Below are positions 14,885 through 27,538 of a DNA stretch of 64,000 bases, piece by piece. The stretch is from Engraulis encrasicolus. Taxonomy: Eukaryota > Chordata > Actinopteri > Clupeiformes > Engraulidae. The position numbers were made by a program, and so were the translations under genes. The notes beneath the pieces are model-generated. The model saw only the letters and a list, made by a program, of their open reading frames with translations. It was not told the origin of the DNA and did no database searches. Each line of letters opens with the position of its first letter. The first letter of the stretch is position 1. The stretch is from the NCBI RefSeq assembly GCF_034702125.1, contig NC_085872.1, forward strand, positions 31,993,376 to 32,057,375, in the 5' to 3' direction.

Positions 14885-17800
14885 TACAAAGGTGGGTTCT
14901 GTCAACTCCTGTGTACTCTACTCTTCATGAGTGGTACAACAAGCCAGGCTAACGCCACCTAGTGCCTCCGCACATTTCACTCAAATGCATTGCTACGATC
15001 ATCAGGAAACATGCCGGCCCATCAGTAGACGCTGTCAATCCAGAACCATTGGTAGTTCAGCAATTGTATGCGCCAAGTGCTAACAGCAGCAACTGGTTCA
15101 ACCAAAAAGCATGCTTACCGTACAGTGACTGAATCCTAATGCTATGACTTCAAACAGTTTCCACAAAATGAAACAATATGATATAGCAGTGTCAGTTAAA
15201 TGTCTTATTTTACACCAAAGTAGTTTATAAAGATTGGATTTTTCTTCTTCGGGTGAATTTACAAGGGACAAGTCAACATACATGTGATGGGAAGGGGTAC
15301 GGTGCTGAATGTGTGTGGTCTTGTCCTACGAGCTTAAATGCGAGAATGTCTGATGGAAGTAGGAATGTGATAGAATTTGTTATATTATATGCATTTATAT
15401 TGTAAAAAGCCTTATAGTTTACCATTCAGTGGTAATGTAAAGCCAAGTGCCATATCGCTATCATTGTAAGCATGATGACTTTCACAAGGAACAATTCCAA
15501 GTCCTGTTTTGATATGGCTCACAATATATTGTACTAAAGCAAAGCAATGGCTGAAGTATTGTGAAGACACCAAATGCAGAAATGTTTATAGAGCAGTCAC
15601 AATAGACCACTATGCTTTCACAACAGCCATAAAGATTGTTAGAATTCACATTCTCTACATTCATTACACATCTCTATTAACTCTACTACCCAGCTAGGCC
15701 CTTGCAATTAAACAGAAAAGACAAGACTGACAAGTGTTTCCCCCATTTACATGCAAGTATTTTTTTTAATAAAACCACGCTTTCTGAGAGTTACGCGTCT
15801 GGCCATAGCACCAGGGGAATGTTTCTGGAGCAAGGCAAAGCCACATTAAGCTGGTGAGGATGGTTCAATTGCTAACACCAAATGTTTGAAAAGAATTACA
15901 GTCGCAATGTGTGGTTCTAGACCCTCTGAACGAAATTAGTACAAAGGTACAGTAATACCAGACTAGGTACTAGCCTATAACCTGTTATGTTATAGCATAT
16001 TGTTAATTACTGACATATATAACACATCATCATGTAATATTTTCTTAAATATTTCAATGAGTAGGTGCTGACACGAGTGCATACTGGCAATGTCCTAGTA
16101 ACCACATCCAGGCAAGTCAACAAACTTCAGCCTTTACACATATTTCACATTTGATTTACACATCCACTCTTACATCTCTACATAGTTAAATTGCCTTAGA
16201 TTGGGCCAGTAGCCCGTTTCAGAACAAACTATGTGTTGTTTCCTAATATCCGGTTTCTTATACCTTACACAAATTTCTGACAGTAGTTCTTGACTCTTAC
16301 AAAAGGCTTTGGTTCTTCCTCTCTTGCTTGAACCACTGCCCTAGGCTGGCACCATTAACATAACAAGAGCTAATTTGCAATCAAGGCTAAGGCATCTGCA
16401 CGAGGTACCTATACTAGGCTCGAAGAGGATTTAATGGGCTGAGAGCAACAAACTTTTAACAGGGCGAAAGTGTGCCTTTCATTTAACACCCTACAATCAA
16501 CTTCAGGCTTGCTGCACATTCCTGGTGCAGTTGTCCAGGCAACATCTCTCAAGCATAGAATATTTGGAAGTCATGTGTGTCCGTTCAGAGAGTGGGGTGA
16601 TAAAGTCTCACTCGGGTTCTAAATTATGTTTAAGATTCGAGACAATGAAGCAGCAAGGAGGAACTCGCACACCACTGATAACGATGCATAAATGATTTTA
16701 ATGCATAAGGAAAATAAAGAAGGTGCTACCAAGATTCGAGACAACTCATGAGAAAAAAATTGAAAAGTTTAGACTAGGTAGATACTTCCCTTTATTCTCT
16801 CTCCTGTGAACATAAGGTAGAGGGTTACCACCCACCTCCTTCTCCCTCCCATCTCTATTCGTTCTCGTTCTCTCCCCATGACTCTCTTTCTCTCTCGCTT
16901 CTCCACTCACTCCCTCTCTCTTCCGCTCTCGTCTCTCTTTACCCCCTCCCTCCCTCCCACTCACACAGTCTGGGATTTGGAGGCAGTCAAACATGAAAAG
17001 ACAAACCATTCAGCACATACCTCTCTTATCTGGCATCGCTGAAAGACTCGGCCTACCTCGATTTGCACAGGAAGGGCAATGGGGGGACAGAGGTGCGGAG
17101 ATGGTGGGCTATAAGTGTGGGTGTGTGATGTGGAGCGTGCTTCCGAGAGAAAAGCACACTTGCGCTGTTTTGTCATTACACGTCAAACTATTTCATCTGG
17201 CTTCACAAAGCTCCTCTTTCACAGTGCCGTCTTGACACAAGTTGAAGTGAAAGGGCAATGCATACATTATCCAATAAGCAAAGGGCACAGCGTATGCTAG
17301 CCGATGAGCAATTTGAACTGAGGAACAAGCAATTCCGCACAGGGGCCCATGTCTTACGGCTTTTACAACACGAACCCCGTGCGGTGCCGCTCCTCTCATT
17401 AACATCATTAAAACAGCAAAGCCATTTACTCAATTTGCGCAATTCCAAAAGTCAAAGGAAGGCTTTATTTCCCACTTGTGGCATCCTCCACCCTCCACCC
17501 TCCACTCCCCCGGACCACCACCATCTCTCTTTAGCTCTTATCAGCCCGTGCTCCAGATGAGTGCAAATTGCTTTATCGCATCTCACTTGTTTGACTCGGT
17601 TTGAAATTCCAGGCTGACTTCATTAAGGAATTTGAACAAAGTAAAAAAAAAAGGGAAAATTAACAGTTCTTCGAGGACAAACAAGTGGCAATGAAAAAAA
17701 AAGGCACATCTTTGCCTCGAGGACAAAAGAAAAGGTAACTATAGGAGAGGAAAAAAATGAGGGAGGATTGGAATGAAAAAGCATGCTTAATTGAACACAT

Positions 17801-18100
17801 AGGAGATCAGACAATGGTCTGACCTCAAATGTCAGCAGTCAGTCCGTTCATGCAAATACAGACCTAATGAATAAACTGAAAATAAGGTCCACTCTTTCAT
17901 TCTGCCTTCTGCCTGTGGTGCAACGGCTACCCCCACATCGCCACAGACTGGGCACAGCCAAACGCTAACAACATCCTCCACCCAAACCTACTTCTGTCTA
18001 AGTAGCTCCAGATGTTGATGTCGGTCAAGAGGGTTTTTTTTCCATCTCTTGGCTATTTTTTAACCCCCTCCTGCAGTGGTAATGTAACACGACTTATTAA

Positions 18101-18268
18101 CCCGTTAAGACACGCCGTTATAAATTTGCTGTTACCAGAATGGCAATGACCAACTCATAGTGCATCACTAAAGGCTAAGTGTTAGGTCATAGTAGTGTAC
18201 TACTATGGTAGATAACTTTTCTATGACTAATACAGCATGCCACAGGAGGTAGGGTGTGCATTATGGGG
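18101..18268. mobile_element. 168-bp TIR repeat, copy 1
   Basis: It is a direct copy of the unit at 36833-36999. The ends are degraded (CCCGTTAAGACACG and GCATTATGGGG), and internal blocks such as GCTGTTACCAGAATGG and GTGCATTATGGGG are conserved. It lies in the long fat1 intron. Confidence 0.55.
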
Positions 18269-18481
18269 CAACTTATGAGACAAACACACAAACAAGTTTC
18301 CTCAGAATTTTTGCATTTGATAAACAAATGCCTCTTTTGGGTCACTTGACCTTACCTATGACGAAGCCATACACCTGCCTATCCACTCCTTCCCCCTGGC
18401 CTAAACTCACAAAATGCACAAACACACACACGTACGCATAGCACACACACATAAGCGTACCCTTCCTTAGCCCCAAGACTA

Positions 18482-18735
18482 CTCAGTTCAGTTCAGTTCA
18501 GTTCAGTAGCTTTATTTGTCCCAGTATGAGCAATTGTTCTGCAGTAGCAGTACACCTCACACACACACACATACTTCACACATAAAAACATTAAAAACAC
18601 AAGAAGCACATAAAAGGTACCACCACTGCCGGTCGCTGGGTGCGCATGCGCCCTGTAAGTCCTGTTACGGGCCAATCATCAGCCTCAGTTGTCTCATCCC
18701 ATTTTGAGACCCAACTGTTTCTTTTCAGCAGGGGT
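18482..18735 (-). repeat. LINE-type 3' tail, reverse orientation
   Basis: On the minus strand this ends in repeated CTGAA pentamers (GTTCAGTTCAGTTCAG on the plus strand at 18486-18507). It is preceded by a conserved-looking AAATAAAGCTACTGAAC-type end. This is the tail structure of L2/CR1-type LINEs or of SINEs that use their machinery. No intact protein is visible. Confidence 0.55.
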
Positions 18736-21724
18736 TTAGACTATTAAATAAAGTATCCAGATTCCCTGCACGGTTCTGGCAGCATCAATCAAGTTAGTGG
18801 CATACATACCTAGCTGGTCCCTGTTTTTGTCAGGCACTACCATTAACTCAATTACCCCACCGACAGTCTGAGCTTGAGTCTGAGCACACACCAGGGCCAA
18901 AATTAGCCCAGGGTGCACACTAAATCTCACCAGGGCTCCATACACACACCCTCCAGCTTTAAACATGTTTGTGTGACTTGCAGAAGTAAACACTACTGCT
19001 TGAGGTTCGCTAGGTTTCCAGCCAGAAGCTTGACAGACTGCACTGGTCATTGAGGGTGCTAAACATCAAGAACAGCAGGAATTTAAAAAAACACATCAAC
19101 CAATTCAAAGCAACAATTTTGGTTGTCTGCTAATCTTATCTCAGCCAAAACGGATAAATTACCAATGTTACTTCCTCTTGTTTTTAAGGTGAGGGAAAGC
19201 TTAAAAAATGAGGTTAGAACAGGATAGTCATCGACATATCTCTGAGATTAAATGGGATTTTTTTTCATCTGTGCATAACTTGTTTAAAAAAACCATCAGC
19301 GACAGAAAGAAAAACAAAATACTGGCGGATAATTTGCTGTTCTACATACATATGATCTGTACTCAGTTTGAGGACAGGGCTGTTTTTTGTTTTTTTTGGA
19401 GTAGGCACTGGAGAACGTTTCATTTACACATTCCTCTCTTCTCCACTCTGTGAGCCCTGGGGCTTGCAGAACACGAGCATAAAACGGAAAAATAAAGACT
19501 GCACGTGGAGAACACAGGAGCCCAGAGCCATTAAGTAAACCAGCCACAGATGTGTTGGGTCTTCCTTGGGTACACTTCTCGTAAAACATTTGTTAGAGTT
19601 TGGAGATGTGTGTGTGGCAGTCTGGATTGTACTGAATGTTTGGGGGAGGGTTGTCTAAATTGTTGACGGACATCTGTTTGTGAAGAGGACTGTCTGTTAT
19701 TGTTTGTTTGCTTCTGACACCATGTCTCATGCCCACAGTTGTGTTCAGGGATGCCTACTCGGCTGCATCATTAAATTTGAAACCCTTGGCTGAAAATTGT
19801 AAAACTGATCTGTTAGACACAAACTTCCACCATCCCCAAATTCAGACCAACGTCATCCAAAAGGAGCTGTCTTTCCCTCTGGCACATTTGCTTTGCTACT
19901 GGCACTGGCTGTGATCTCTCCAAATGGCAGGTCCAACCAAAGCAATCCTATCGTCGCCATTACTGATAAATCACTTTAAGGAGAGTGCAGAGGTGGAGGA
20001 CTGACCCGGAAGAGCGGGTCAGGGCTGCTGGTGACCTGTATCCTTTTCACTACGTATGGGGGGATAGGCGAAGGAGGGGCTTAGAAACAGGCAATGGGGA
20101 ATAAGGGGTGGTCCAAGACAAAAACCTTGGCTACCCAGATATCTATTAGTTTGAGGTGTATTGAGTATCCAGCTCTTTCAGTGAACTGTAGTCAATGGTA
20201 CAATACAAACACCTACTCATTTCATAGTAGCATTTCTGCAGTGAGAATGTTCTGCCAGGAATTAACAACAGAAACTCTTCTGTGAATCAAGGCTCAAGTC
20301 ATGTTTTAAATGGTTTTTGCTCAGTTTCAAATTGGATAAAAGACAAGAGGGCAAGGGGAAAAACAACCATGTGTTAGTTCGCACTAATGTGCCTTCACTA
20401 GAACAATTTAAGCTTACTTTTTCCAACTACAAAACAACAAATAAGGCAAGAATGATCAATAACCATTTAGTGAATAAGGCACAACTCCATCAACTTAAGA
20501 CGGGGCCAGAACAAAAGCTGACAGATGGCCCTGAGGGGGTGAAATTCTATTCTAGCCCATCCTGTCATGCTAAATTTACCAGCAAAGAAAGTGATATTTC
20601 CCCAAAGGTTCATGGCAGACGCTACTAATTTACTCATGTTAATGAACAGCTAGTGTCCGCCTCTGTCCATCCAATTTCATCCACACATTTCATTTAACAT
20701 TACTGAAGTCTCCAATGATCCCTCCATGGTGAAAAAAAAACGAAGGGTCTTTAATTACTTCAAAAAGTTTTCTGCATAAAACCTCTGAGTCTTGAAAACT
20801 GTGCCTACATACAGTGAAAGATTAATGTTTTATGTATGAACATTCACAGATGTACTTTACATAAAAAATTAAGGCTATACTGGAGAGCAGCAAAATACTT
20901 ATACTTTAAGGAAAGAAAATCTGACATTAAGCTACTAGGATTATGTTAATTCAGTGCACATTTCAAAAGTGCTGCTTGAATCAGCCCAAACTTAAACCTA
21001 GTAGCTTTCTCTGAAAAAAGACACTGAATTCCAGACCAATTATTCAAAGCCCCAGGCACAGGTGTTGCTGCAGTTGTAGGAAGCTGGAAGACATATTAAA
21101 ACATTCTTTGTAATCCTCGAATGAGGGTTCCTCATGACATCTTGACAATGAAATGAGAGAAATGTGATTTGATTTAAAGAATAACTTTCCTATACCCCTA
21201 ACAGAAGACGCACCGGCCAGAAAAGTAAACAGGACATTAGTAATTCCAAGTAATTCCAATTAACGCAAGTAAAAAAAACACACAAAAATAAACAGACATA
21301 AAATATATGTCATTTCCAGTAATAATCAAGGTGAGGGGGTAATAAAGTGGGGAAGGAGGTGGGATGCAATTTGCTGCAATCCTCTTAATGCCTCAGCAAG
21401 TAGTTTGAAATGTCTACTGCAAGTGGCAAATACACAGCTGTTCCATCTGTTCCGAACATCATTTTTCACTCTCACAGGAAAAAGGAGTCAGGATGCGCTG
21501 ATCACGTCTCTTTAAAAGTCCTGCATTTTCATTCAAATGTTTGTTCAGGCGTGATATTTATCACTAGGCACAATTACTGTCACAATTATTTTTTTTACAG
21601 CTGACATGCTGCATTTCACCTTATGTGTCAACAGAAAAATGTCAACAGAAAGAAGTGTTCACTTGAATGTGGGATGCAATGTTGTGTATTATATACAGCA
21701 TTCGGGGGAAATATGTTTACTCAC

Positions 21725-24700
21725 CAGTGTCTTCATCGATGGAAAAAATCCCAAGGCCTGAGCCATCCCTTATGGAGTACCGCAGTTCACCGTCTCTTCC
21801 TTTATCTTCATCCTGAGCAGACACTTTCATCACTGAAGTACCGATAGGCGCATCCTCTTTGATAAAACCTTTATCCACGAACGAAGGGAACCAAGGCCGG
21901 TAAAGATTTTCATTCACATCTACCACCTCCACTTCGATATGGCAGGTAGAGGATAGTGATATCGGTTTGCCTTTGTCCTTAGCCCTTGCTGTGAAGCTGT
22001 ACACCTGCTTCTTCTCATAGTCCAGGTTCTGCACAATCCGAACAGCACCACTGAGTTTGTCTACTTCAAATTTCCCTTCCCCATTGTCCACCAGGCTGTA
22101 TCGTACCTGACCAGAGGGCCCCAGATCAGGGTCATGGGCTTCCAGCCACATAATCACAGTGCCAATGGGAAGATCCTCTCGTACCTTGACCCGATAGTTA
22201 GGTGGGATAAACTTTGGTGGGTTGTCATTGACGTCTTCCAGGAATATTCTGAGCAACACGGTTGACACAAGCTGCGGTTCACTGGAGGCTTGGTCATGAG
22301 CTGCGATGCGCAAGGTAAAACTTGGATGTGTTTCACGATCCAAAGACTTTTTCACACTCACAACACCAGTCTCTTCATCAATAGCAAACTGACTGGTGTC
22401 AGCCAAAATTGAGTACCTCACTAAACCATTATCCCCAAGGTCCTTGTCTTTTGCCTCAACGCGAATGATTTCGGTCCCTATGGCTGTACTCTCACTGGTT
22501 TCAACAGAGTAGCTGTCTTTGAGGAACTGTGGAACATTATCATTTGTGTCAAGGATCTTTACATCTAAGAGGCGTGATGAAGATTTCTGGGGTATCCCTA
22601 GGTCATACACAGTAATATTAAGAGTGTAGTGATCCTTAGTTTCACGGTCAAGGGGTTCGTACACTTGTAACCAGCCTGTGTCCATCTCTACTACAAAGCG
22701 ACTCTCAGAATCACCCCCTGAAATAACATACACTAGTTTTCCATTGAAACCACTGTCTGCATCTGATGCTGAGAGATGCACAATTCTAGCCCCCACTGGC
22801 AGATCCTCTCTCACCTCGATTACACTGGGGAAAGAGTCAGTGAACAGAGGAGCGAAACGGTTAACTGAGTGAATGTCTAAAAAGTTTTCCTCAGCCTCCA
22901 CCTGACTATGAATTTTGCTGCCTTGAAGCAGCTTCTCAGCCAGCATTGTGGCGACACCGGTGTCAACACATTTGACCTGGACTGGCTTATGGGAAGTTAT
23001 GACAGTGATGTTCATGACCATTGGCTGAGTTTCGTGCTCTCCGTCACTCGCAATTATCATCAGCCTATGAAAAGATATTTTGGCAGCCTCACCATCAGTC
23101 AAAGGATGTCTCAGGGAGAGGACGCCAGAATTTGGGTTCAAGTCAAACAGATCCAAGTCGTTACCTGCTTTAATTCTGTACCTTACTAACTGAAGCTCGT
23201 CAGCGTCAATGGCAGACACTGTTGTAATCTGCTCACCCACACCATGGTCTCTTGGCATGGTCACGTCACAGTCAACATTTTCAAATAGGGGTTTGTTGTC
23301 ATTTTGATTATTCAGGGTGATGGTGACCGGCGTCTCCACCTCACGGCGAAAGGGGGAGCCCCAGTCTGAGGCCCGTACCTTTAAACTGTAAATGCGGGGC
23401 ATGAGTTCATAATCAAGCTCCTCGGAGGTGCTGATCACCCCTGAGAAATAGTCAATGACGAATGGCTGAGGATTTACATTGGCTATGCTGTATGTGACAT
23501 ACCCATTTTCACCGCTGTCTAAATCATTAGCCTTCACAGTTAGCACAGTCGTACCCACGGGCATATTTTCATCCACACTGGCCTTGTATGAAGTCTGCTG
23601 GAATTCTGGGGCATTATTGTTGACGTCTACAACATCAATAATGACCTTAGTGGCTGCATTTTTGTCACTAGTGACGACTTCCAATTCAAACTTTGAGGCA
23701 GAGTCGGCACGGATGGGCCCAGAAGTTGTGATAAGGCCAGACTCTGGGTTAATGACAAAGGGATTTTTGTCCATCTTCTGTTTGAATGTGTATCTCACAT
23801 GTGGGTATTTTGGCACAGCTGTGACCATGACAACTGGTGTGTGGACAGGTGCAAATTCACTGATGTTGACACGGTAAACAGGCCTCTCAAATTTAGGGGG
23901 GCCTACTTTGAACTGTGGGGATGTGACATGAATAACTTTAGCAGATGAAAATTGGGGAGGATTTCCTTTGTCCTTGGCTTGCAGCGTAAGGTTGTATCCA
24001 AAAGGCTGACTGTCCCAGTCTACATCCTTAAGCGCTTTGATTTTGTACTCCTTGCTCCCAGGGCTAGTCCGCATTGCCTTGAACTGCTGGAGGGGATCCC
24101 CAGCCACAACACTGAGGGATGCAATCTCACCATTGGCACCCTGGTCTCCGTCATCCACAGTAACAATGGCATAGGTTGGGTCTTTGTCTGCATCGGAGGG
24201 AGCCAGTGTCACAGCTGTGATGACAGGGGCATGCTCGTTGGCCTGCTCTACCCTTATCGTCAACTTGGCCATGCTGCTGAAGCCACTGCTCCCATACAAC
24301 TTCATGCCCCGATCGACAGCCAGGATTTCCAGCTCGTACAACTTTGTTTCGGTATAATCAAGTTTTCCAGTGAGTGTTACGACCCCACTGGTGGGGTGCA
24401 CAGCAAACATTTCATTCCACTCCCTGAAGCTGTAATAGTACTCGCCATTAGTCCCGATGTCAGCGTCAGTAGCTGTGACCTTGGCCACGCTGGTCCTGAT
24501 AGCAGTGTTCTCAGGCAGGGAGATGCTGTAGGAGGTGGGGGAGAAGAGAGGCCTCAAGTCGTTGGTGTCCAGCACCTTGACTCGGACTCTAGCACGGGCT
24601 TCGGCATTGGTGTTCCTCTCCACTGCCTTGATGGTCAGCAGGTAGTGGTCTCTGACCTCGCGATTGAGAATGGCACTGCTCCCACCTTTGGTCCTTATTC

Positions 24701-24986
24701 GCAAGAAGCTGAAGTCCCCCAGCATGTAATCCTCAGCTTTGAACAAGTTCTCATTATCTCCCGAAACAATCTTGTACCGTATTTCCCAGACTGGGTCTGT
24801 GATGTAAATGCCCATTTTCAGAGGACTTTCTAAATAGGTCTTAGCAGCTGAGTTTTCATATATGGTGGCGTTGTAAACAGAATGGGTGAACTGAAAAGGC
24901 GATGCCGACTCTGCCAACCTTTGGTTTGCTATGCAGCCGCAGAGGAGCAAAAGCACGGTGGGAAGTGAAGTCAAGTGAATCCCCAT
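21725..24986 (-). CDS. fat1: fat1 protocadherin, first coding exon (signal peptide and N-terminal cadherin repeats)
   Basis: This exon encodes about 1087 residues of the extracellular region of FAT1, a giant single-pass atypical cadherin of cell-cell contacts that acts in actin organisation, polarity and growth control. The ATG at 24986-24984 starts a hydrophobic signal peptide (about residues 1-20, with a VLLLLCG core). Consecutive cadherin repeats follow with calcium-binding DxND-type motifs: DTND near residue 140, then NQNDN, DTNDN, DVNDNPP and DVNEN further on. The mature N-terminus (YENSAAKTY, RYKIVSGD, ILNREV) agrees with my recollection of FAT1 rather than FAT2, FAT3 or FAT4. An acceptor (pyrimidine tract, then CTAG) precedes the exon at 25015, so 25014-24987 is 5'UTR. 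The exon ends at 21725 in a phase-1 donor, G|GTGAGT. An in-frame methionine-like start farther upstream lies beyond the splice acceptor and was not used. No frame break is seen. Whether this is the fat1a or fat1b paralogue cannot be decided here. Confidence 0.95.
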
Positions 24987-25014
24987 GTTGGCTGAGTGTT
25001 TGTTGCCAAACCAC
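24987..25014 (-). other. fat1: fat1 5'UTR part of the first coding exon
   Basis: These 28 bases lie between the splice acceptor (CTTCTAG ending at 25015) and the fat1 initiator ATG. The pyrimidine-rich tract just upstream (about 25017-25035 on the minus strand) makes the acceptor convincing and implies at least one non-coding upstream exon, as is usual for FAT1 genes. Confidence 0.75.
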
Positions 25015-26919
25015 CTAGAAGGAAAAAAGACAAGGAGAAAATCAGAACAATTCTTTTCAGACAACACATTTTTCAACATGTGGCCTATTCATCTATACCA
25101 CCAAGACATGAATCATCTACCGCCAAGATGCTGCAGCCGTCATCCTGTTATCCCTATGTTATACAGGTGAAATGTAGCTCAATTAGCTATGGTATTACAA
25201 AACTCAATGAGGAAAGGTAAATATGATTCATAATATAATAGAATACAATACAATATAAGATAGACAATATACATTAATACATATGGTTATGTTTATTTGT
25301 TAAATAAACAAAAGGACAAAAGGTACACTTATAAACAACCTATTTCGATTATTTTTTCATTATCATTATTTACTTAATCATATTTTTAGTGAGTCTCTGA
25401 TGTAAGCACTAATGTAAGTGCTGATGTGAGTGATTACAATGCATTTCCATTAAATGCCATACACATATCAAACCCAATCGTTGCTACATCACATAAGAGG
25501 ACAAGGATATGCAAATAAATGAAAGCACACACACACACACACACACACACGCACGAGCACGCGCGCGCGCGTTAAACTCATGTTACGATTCCTTGATCTG
25601 GGCAGCATAGGACCTCTAAAAATATTTAGAATTCGACTTAAGCTACACTAAAGGGGCAGCCGCAGCACAAGGGAATTCGATGCTTGGATGGCAGGCTACA
25701 ACTAGTCTAACAACGTGTAAAAATACCCTGCTCATTCTTAAAACAATCTGGAGTTATACGAATAGGGTCAACGACGCTGTATCAGACAGGGGGCTCTTTG
25801 GAGCTGTGAGGTGGCATGTCTGCCTTCTGCGCGGGGCAAAATAAACAGAACTTTGGACATCCATTTGCCGAATTAAAAATGCAATGTTTTTTTGTTATCA
25901 ACAAAATGTTTAAATGCATGCACAAAACATTTTCAACGACTGCGCAGGACCCGAACGAAGCCGTAAAGTTGTTAATAACCCACATAGCCTGCTATGCATT
26001 ATTGTGGTGACAGAAAAGTTAGCTAGCTAGCAAAGAAAGTGTCGAAGAGTTATTTGCAGCACATTATTTTTCTTTGCAGTAGCTTAGTAGGCCACTTACA
26101 CCCAATACGTACACGTTAATAGTGATGTTTACAAGAACATAACTTATAATTAGGCCTAACTGTATTTTAAAAAAAAGTCGCAAAGCATTGCCGTTTAAGA
26201 AGTTCATTATTTGAAATAACAACTGTGATGCCGTGAAAGGCCAATTCTGTAAATTGTGCATTGAGCATTCACAACTCCAGACATGCACAATCAAAACTCT
26301 CAAACGAATATACTTGAGAAAGACTACTTTCATTTAAATTTCATAGGCTGCCCCATCCCCCACCTGCCCCCGTAAGCAACACTGCCCCGTGCTCTAACCA
26401 GATGTATGAGATTGTTCACACGGGCTACAACATCATTAAATGCACAGCTAACACGAAAATCAAATGCAAACATTTATAATAACTGCTCAGTAAGATAGTA
26501 CGTAAATTGCACATTGTGTTTCAATGCTTTTGAGAAGTTAAGCGAATCTCAAAAGTAAAATCGCGGTGACTGATTTGCCACCACAAAAGACTGCCCGCAG
26601 GCTATCTACTTTGAGAAATCTCAACTTCCCACAGAAGATCCAGACCAGAAGACAACGAAAACGAAGCAAAATCACACAGCATCTGTCTTAGCAATATACG
26701 TAACTCAACATACCTATTCCCACATTAGTGACCCTGATAAGGAGGTTTTTCATGTGGTTTGTAAAATCCGATTTTCGGCATGGCATCGACGTGCTTCAAG
26801 TCTCTCCCTTTTCCCAGCGCTCTCTCGCGCAGTGTGTGTGAGTCCCTTCTTGCAACCCCCCTTCTCTCCCTCAGTCTCCCTCATGCACAGTATCTTTCCG
26901 CTCGTCCGGATCTACTTAC
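25015..26919. other. probable first fat1 intron
   Basis: This stretch lies between the candidate exon 1 donor and the acceptor of the first coding exon. It is AT-rich, with one CA/CG dinucleotide tract at 25528-25571 and no recognisable gene or transposon. Confidence 0.35.
25528..25571. repeat. CA/CG microsatellite
   Basis: A CA run ending in CGCGCGCGCG, within the probable first fat1 intron. Confidence 0.9.
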
Positions 26920-27100
26920 CGCTGGCATGAGCACGTAACAAACCTTGAAGAAACCTATTCGATTTTTAAATCTTGTCTTTTTAGGGGAGGATAAAAACCT
27001 ACCCGAACCACGACATGCATTCTGTGTTAGACCTATCTTTTTGCAGTTGAGTTGCGACGTGAATAATTGTTAGAGAAGGGGGTCAAGACGCTTTAAAAGT
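26920..27100 (-). other. fat1: candidate fat1 non-coding first exon ending in a strong donor
   Basis: On the minus strand a consensus donor, CAGCG|GTAAGTAG, ends at 26920. It lies about 1.9 kb upstream of the acceptor of the first coding exon, which is a plausible place for a non-coding exon 1. A second, weaker donor (ATAG|GTATGT) lies at 26714. The upstream limit given here is arbitrary because no TATA box or start site could be fixed. The surrounding 26.8-27.4 kb has some CpG-containing stretches (for example CTCTCGCGC near 26822 and CGAGCGGCG near 27338). Confidence 0.3.
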
Positions 27101-27538
27101 TAGGCAGGCTGAGTTGTCACACTTTCAGGTAGTAGGTTAGAACTACTATGCTGTAGCCCACGTTTTACCTCTCGTCTAATCAACAACTGTTATTATAGCC
27201 TATAATAGCCTAAGTCATTTTTTCGCCTGCTTGTTGTAGGCTATGTAAAGCTTTATTTTAAACGGCAATGCGGCCAGCGTTAGTACCGTTGCGACCGAGT
27301 TATGTTGGGCTACTTTGTCCGAAATTGGCTACTACAGCGAGCGGCGATTGATGGCGCTCTCTCACTACTGTTGCCCTGGAGTGGAAGAACAAGCGCTCTC
27401 CGGAGCGCTGTTCACTTCTGTATTGTTTCCATGAAACGGACATTAGACTAGACAGAATGTGCTCAGCCAGGTGTAATTCTTGGCGAGGTGTAGATTAATT
27501 CCAACAATTTCGACTCGCTGTATGCATTTAAAATCGAT

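Larger units (their letters stand above)
7660..21724. other. fat1 intron between the first and second coding exons
   Basis: This 14-kb intron is bounded by GTGAGT (21724 downwards) and TTTTAG (7661-7660) on the minus strand. It holds GA and CA tracts, purine-rich sequence (9815-10080), a 248-bp MITE (11563-11810), a small TIR repeat (18101-18268) and a LINE-type 3' tail in reverse orientation (18482 onwards). I see no coding exon. Any conserved regulatory element would need cross-species alignment. Confidence 0.7.

Noticed and set aside
18736..19050. 104-codon minus-strand open frame next to the reverse LINE tail
   Set aside because: No recognisable domain. It may be LINE 3' sequence, but I could not support a protein.
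23952..24833. 293-codon open frame antisense to fat1
   Set aside because: It lies wholly opposite the long fat1 exon, has no family resemblance, and is explained by codon bias in the coding strand.
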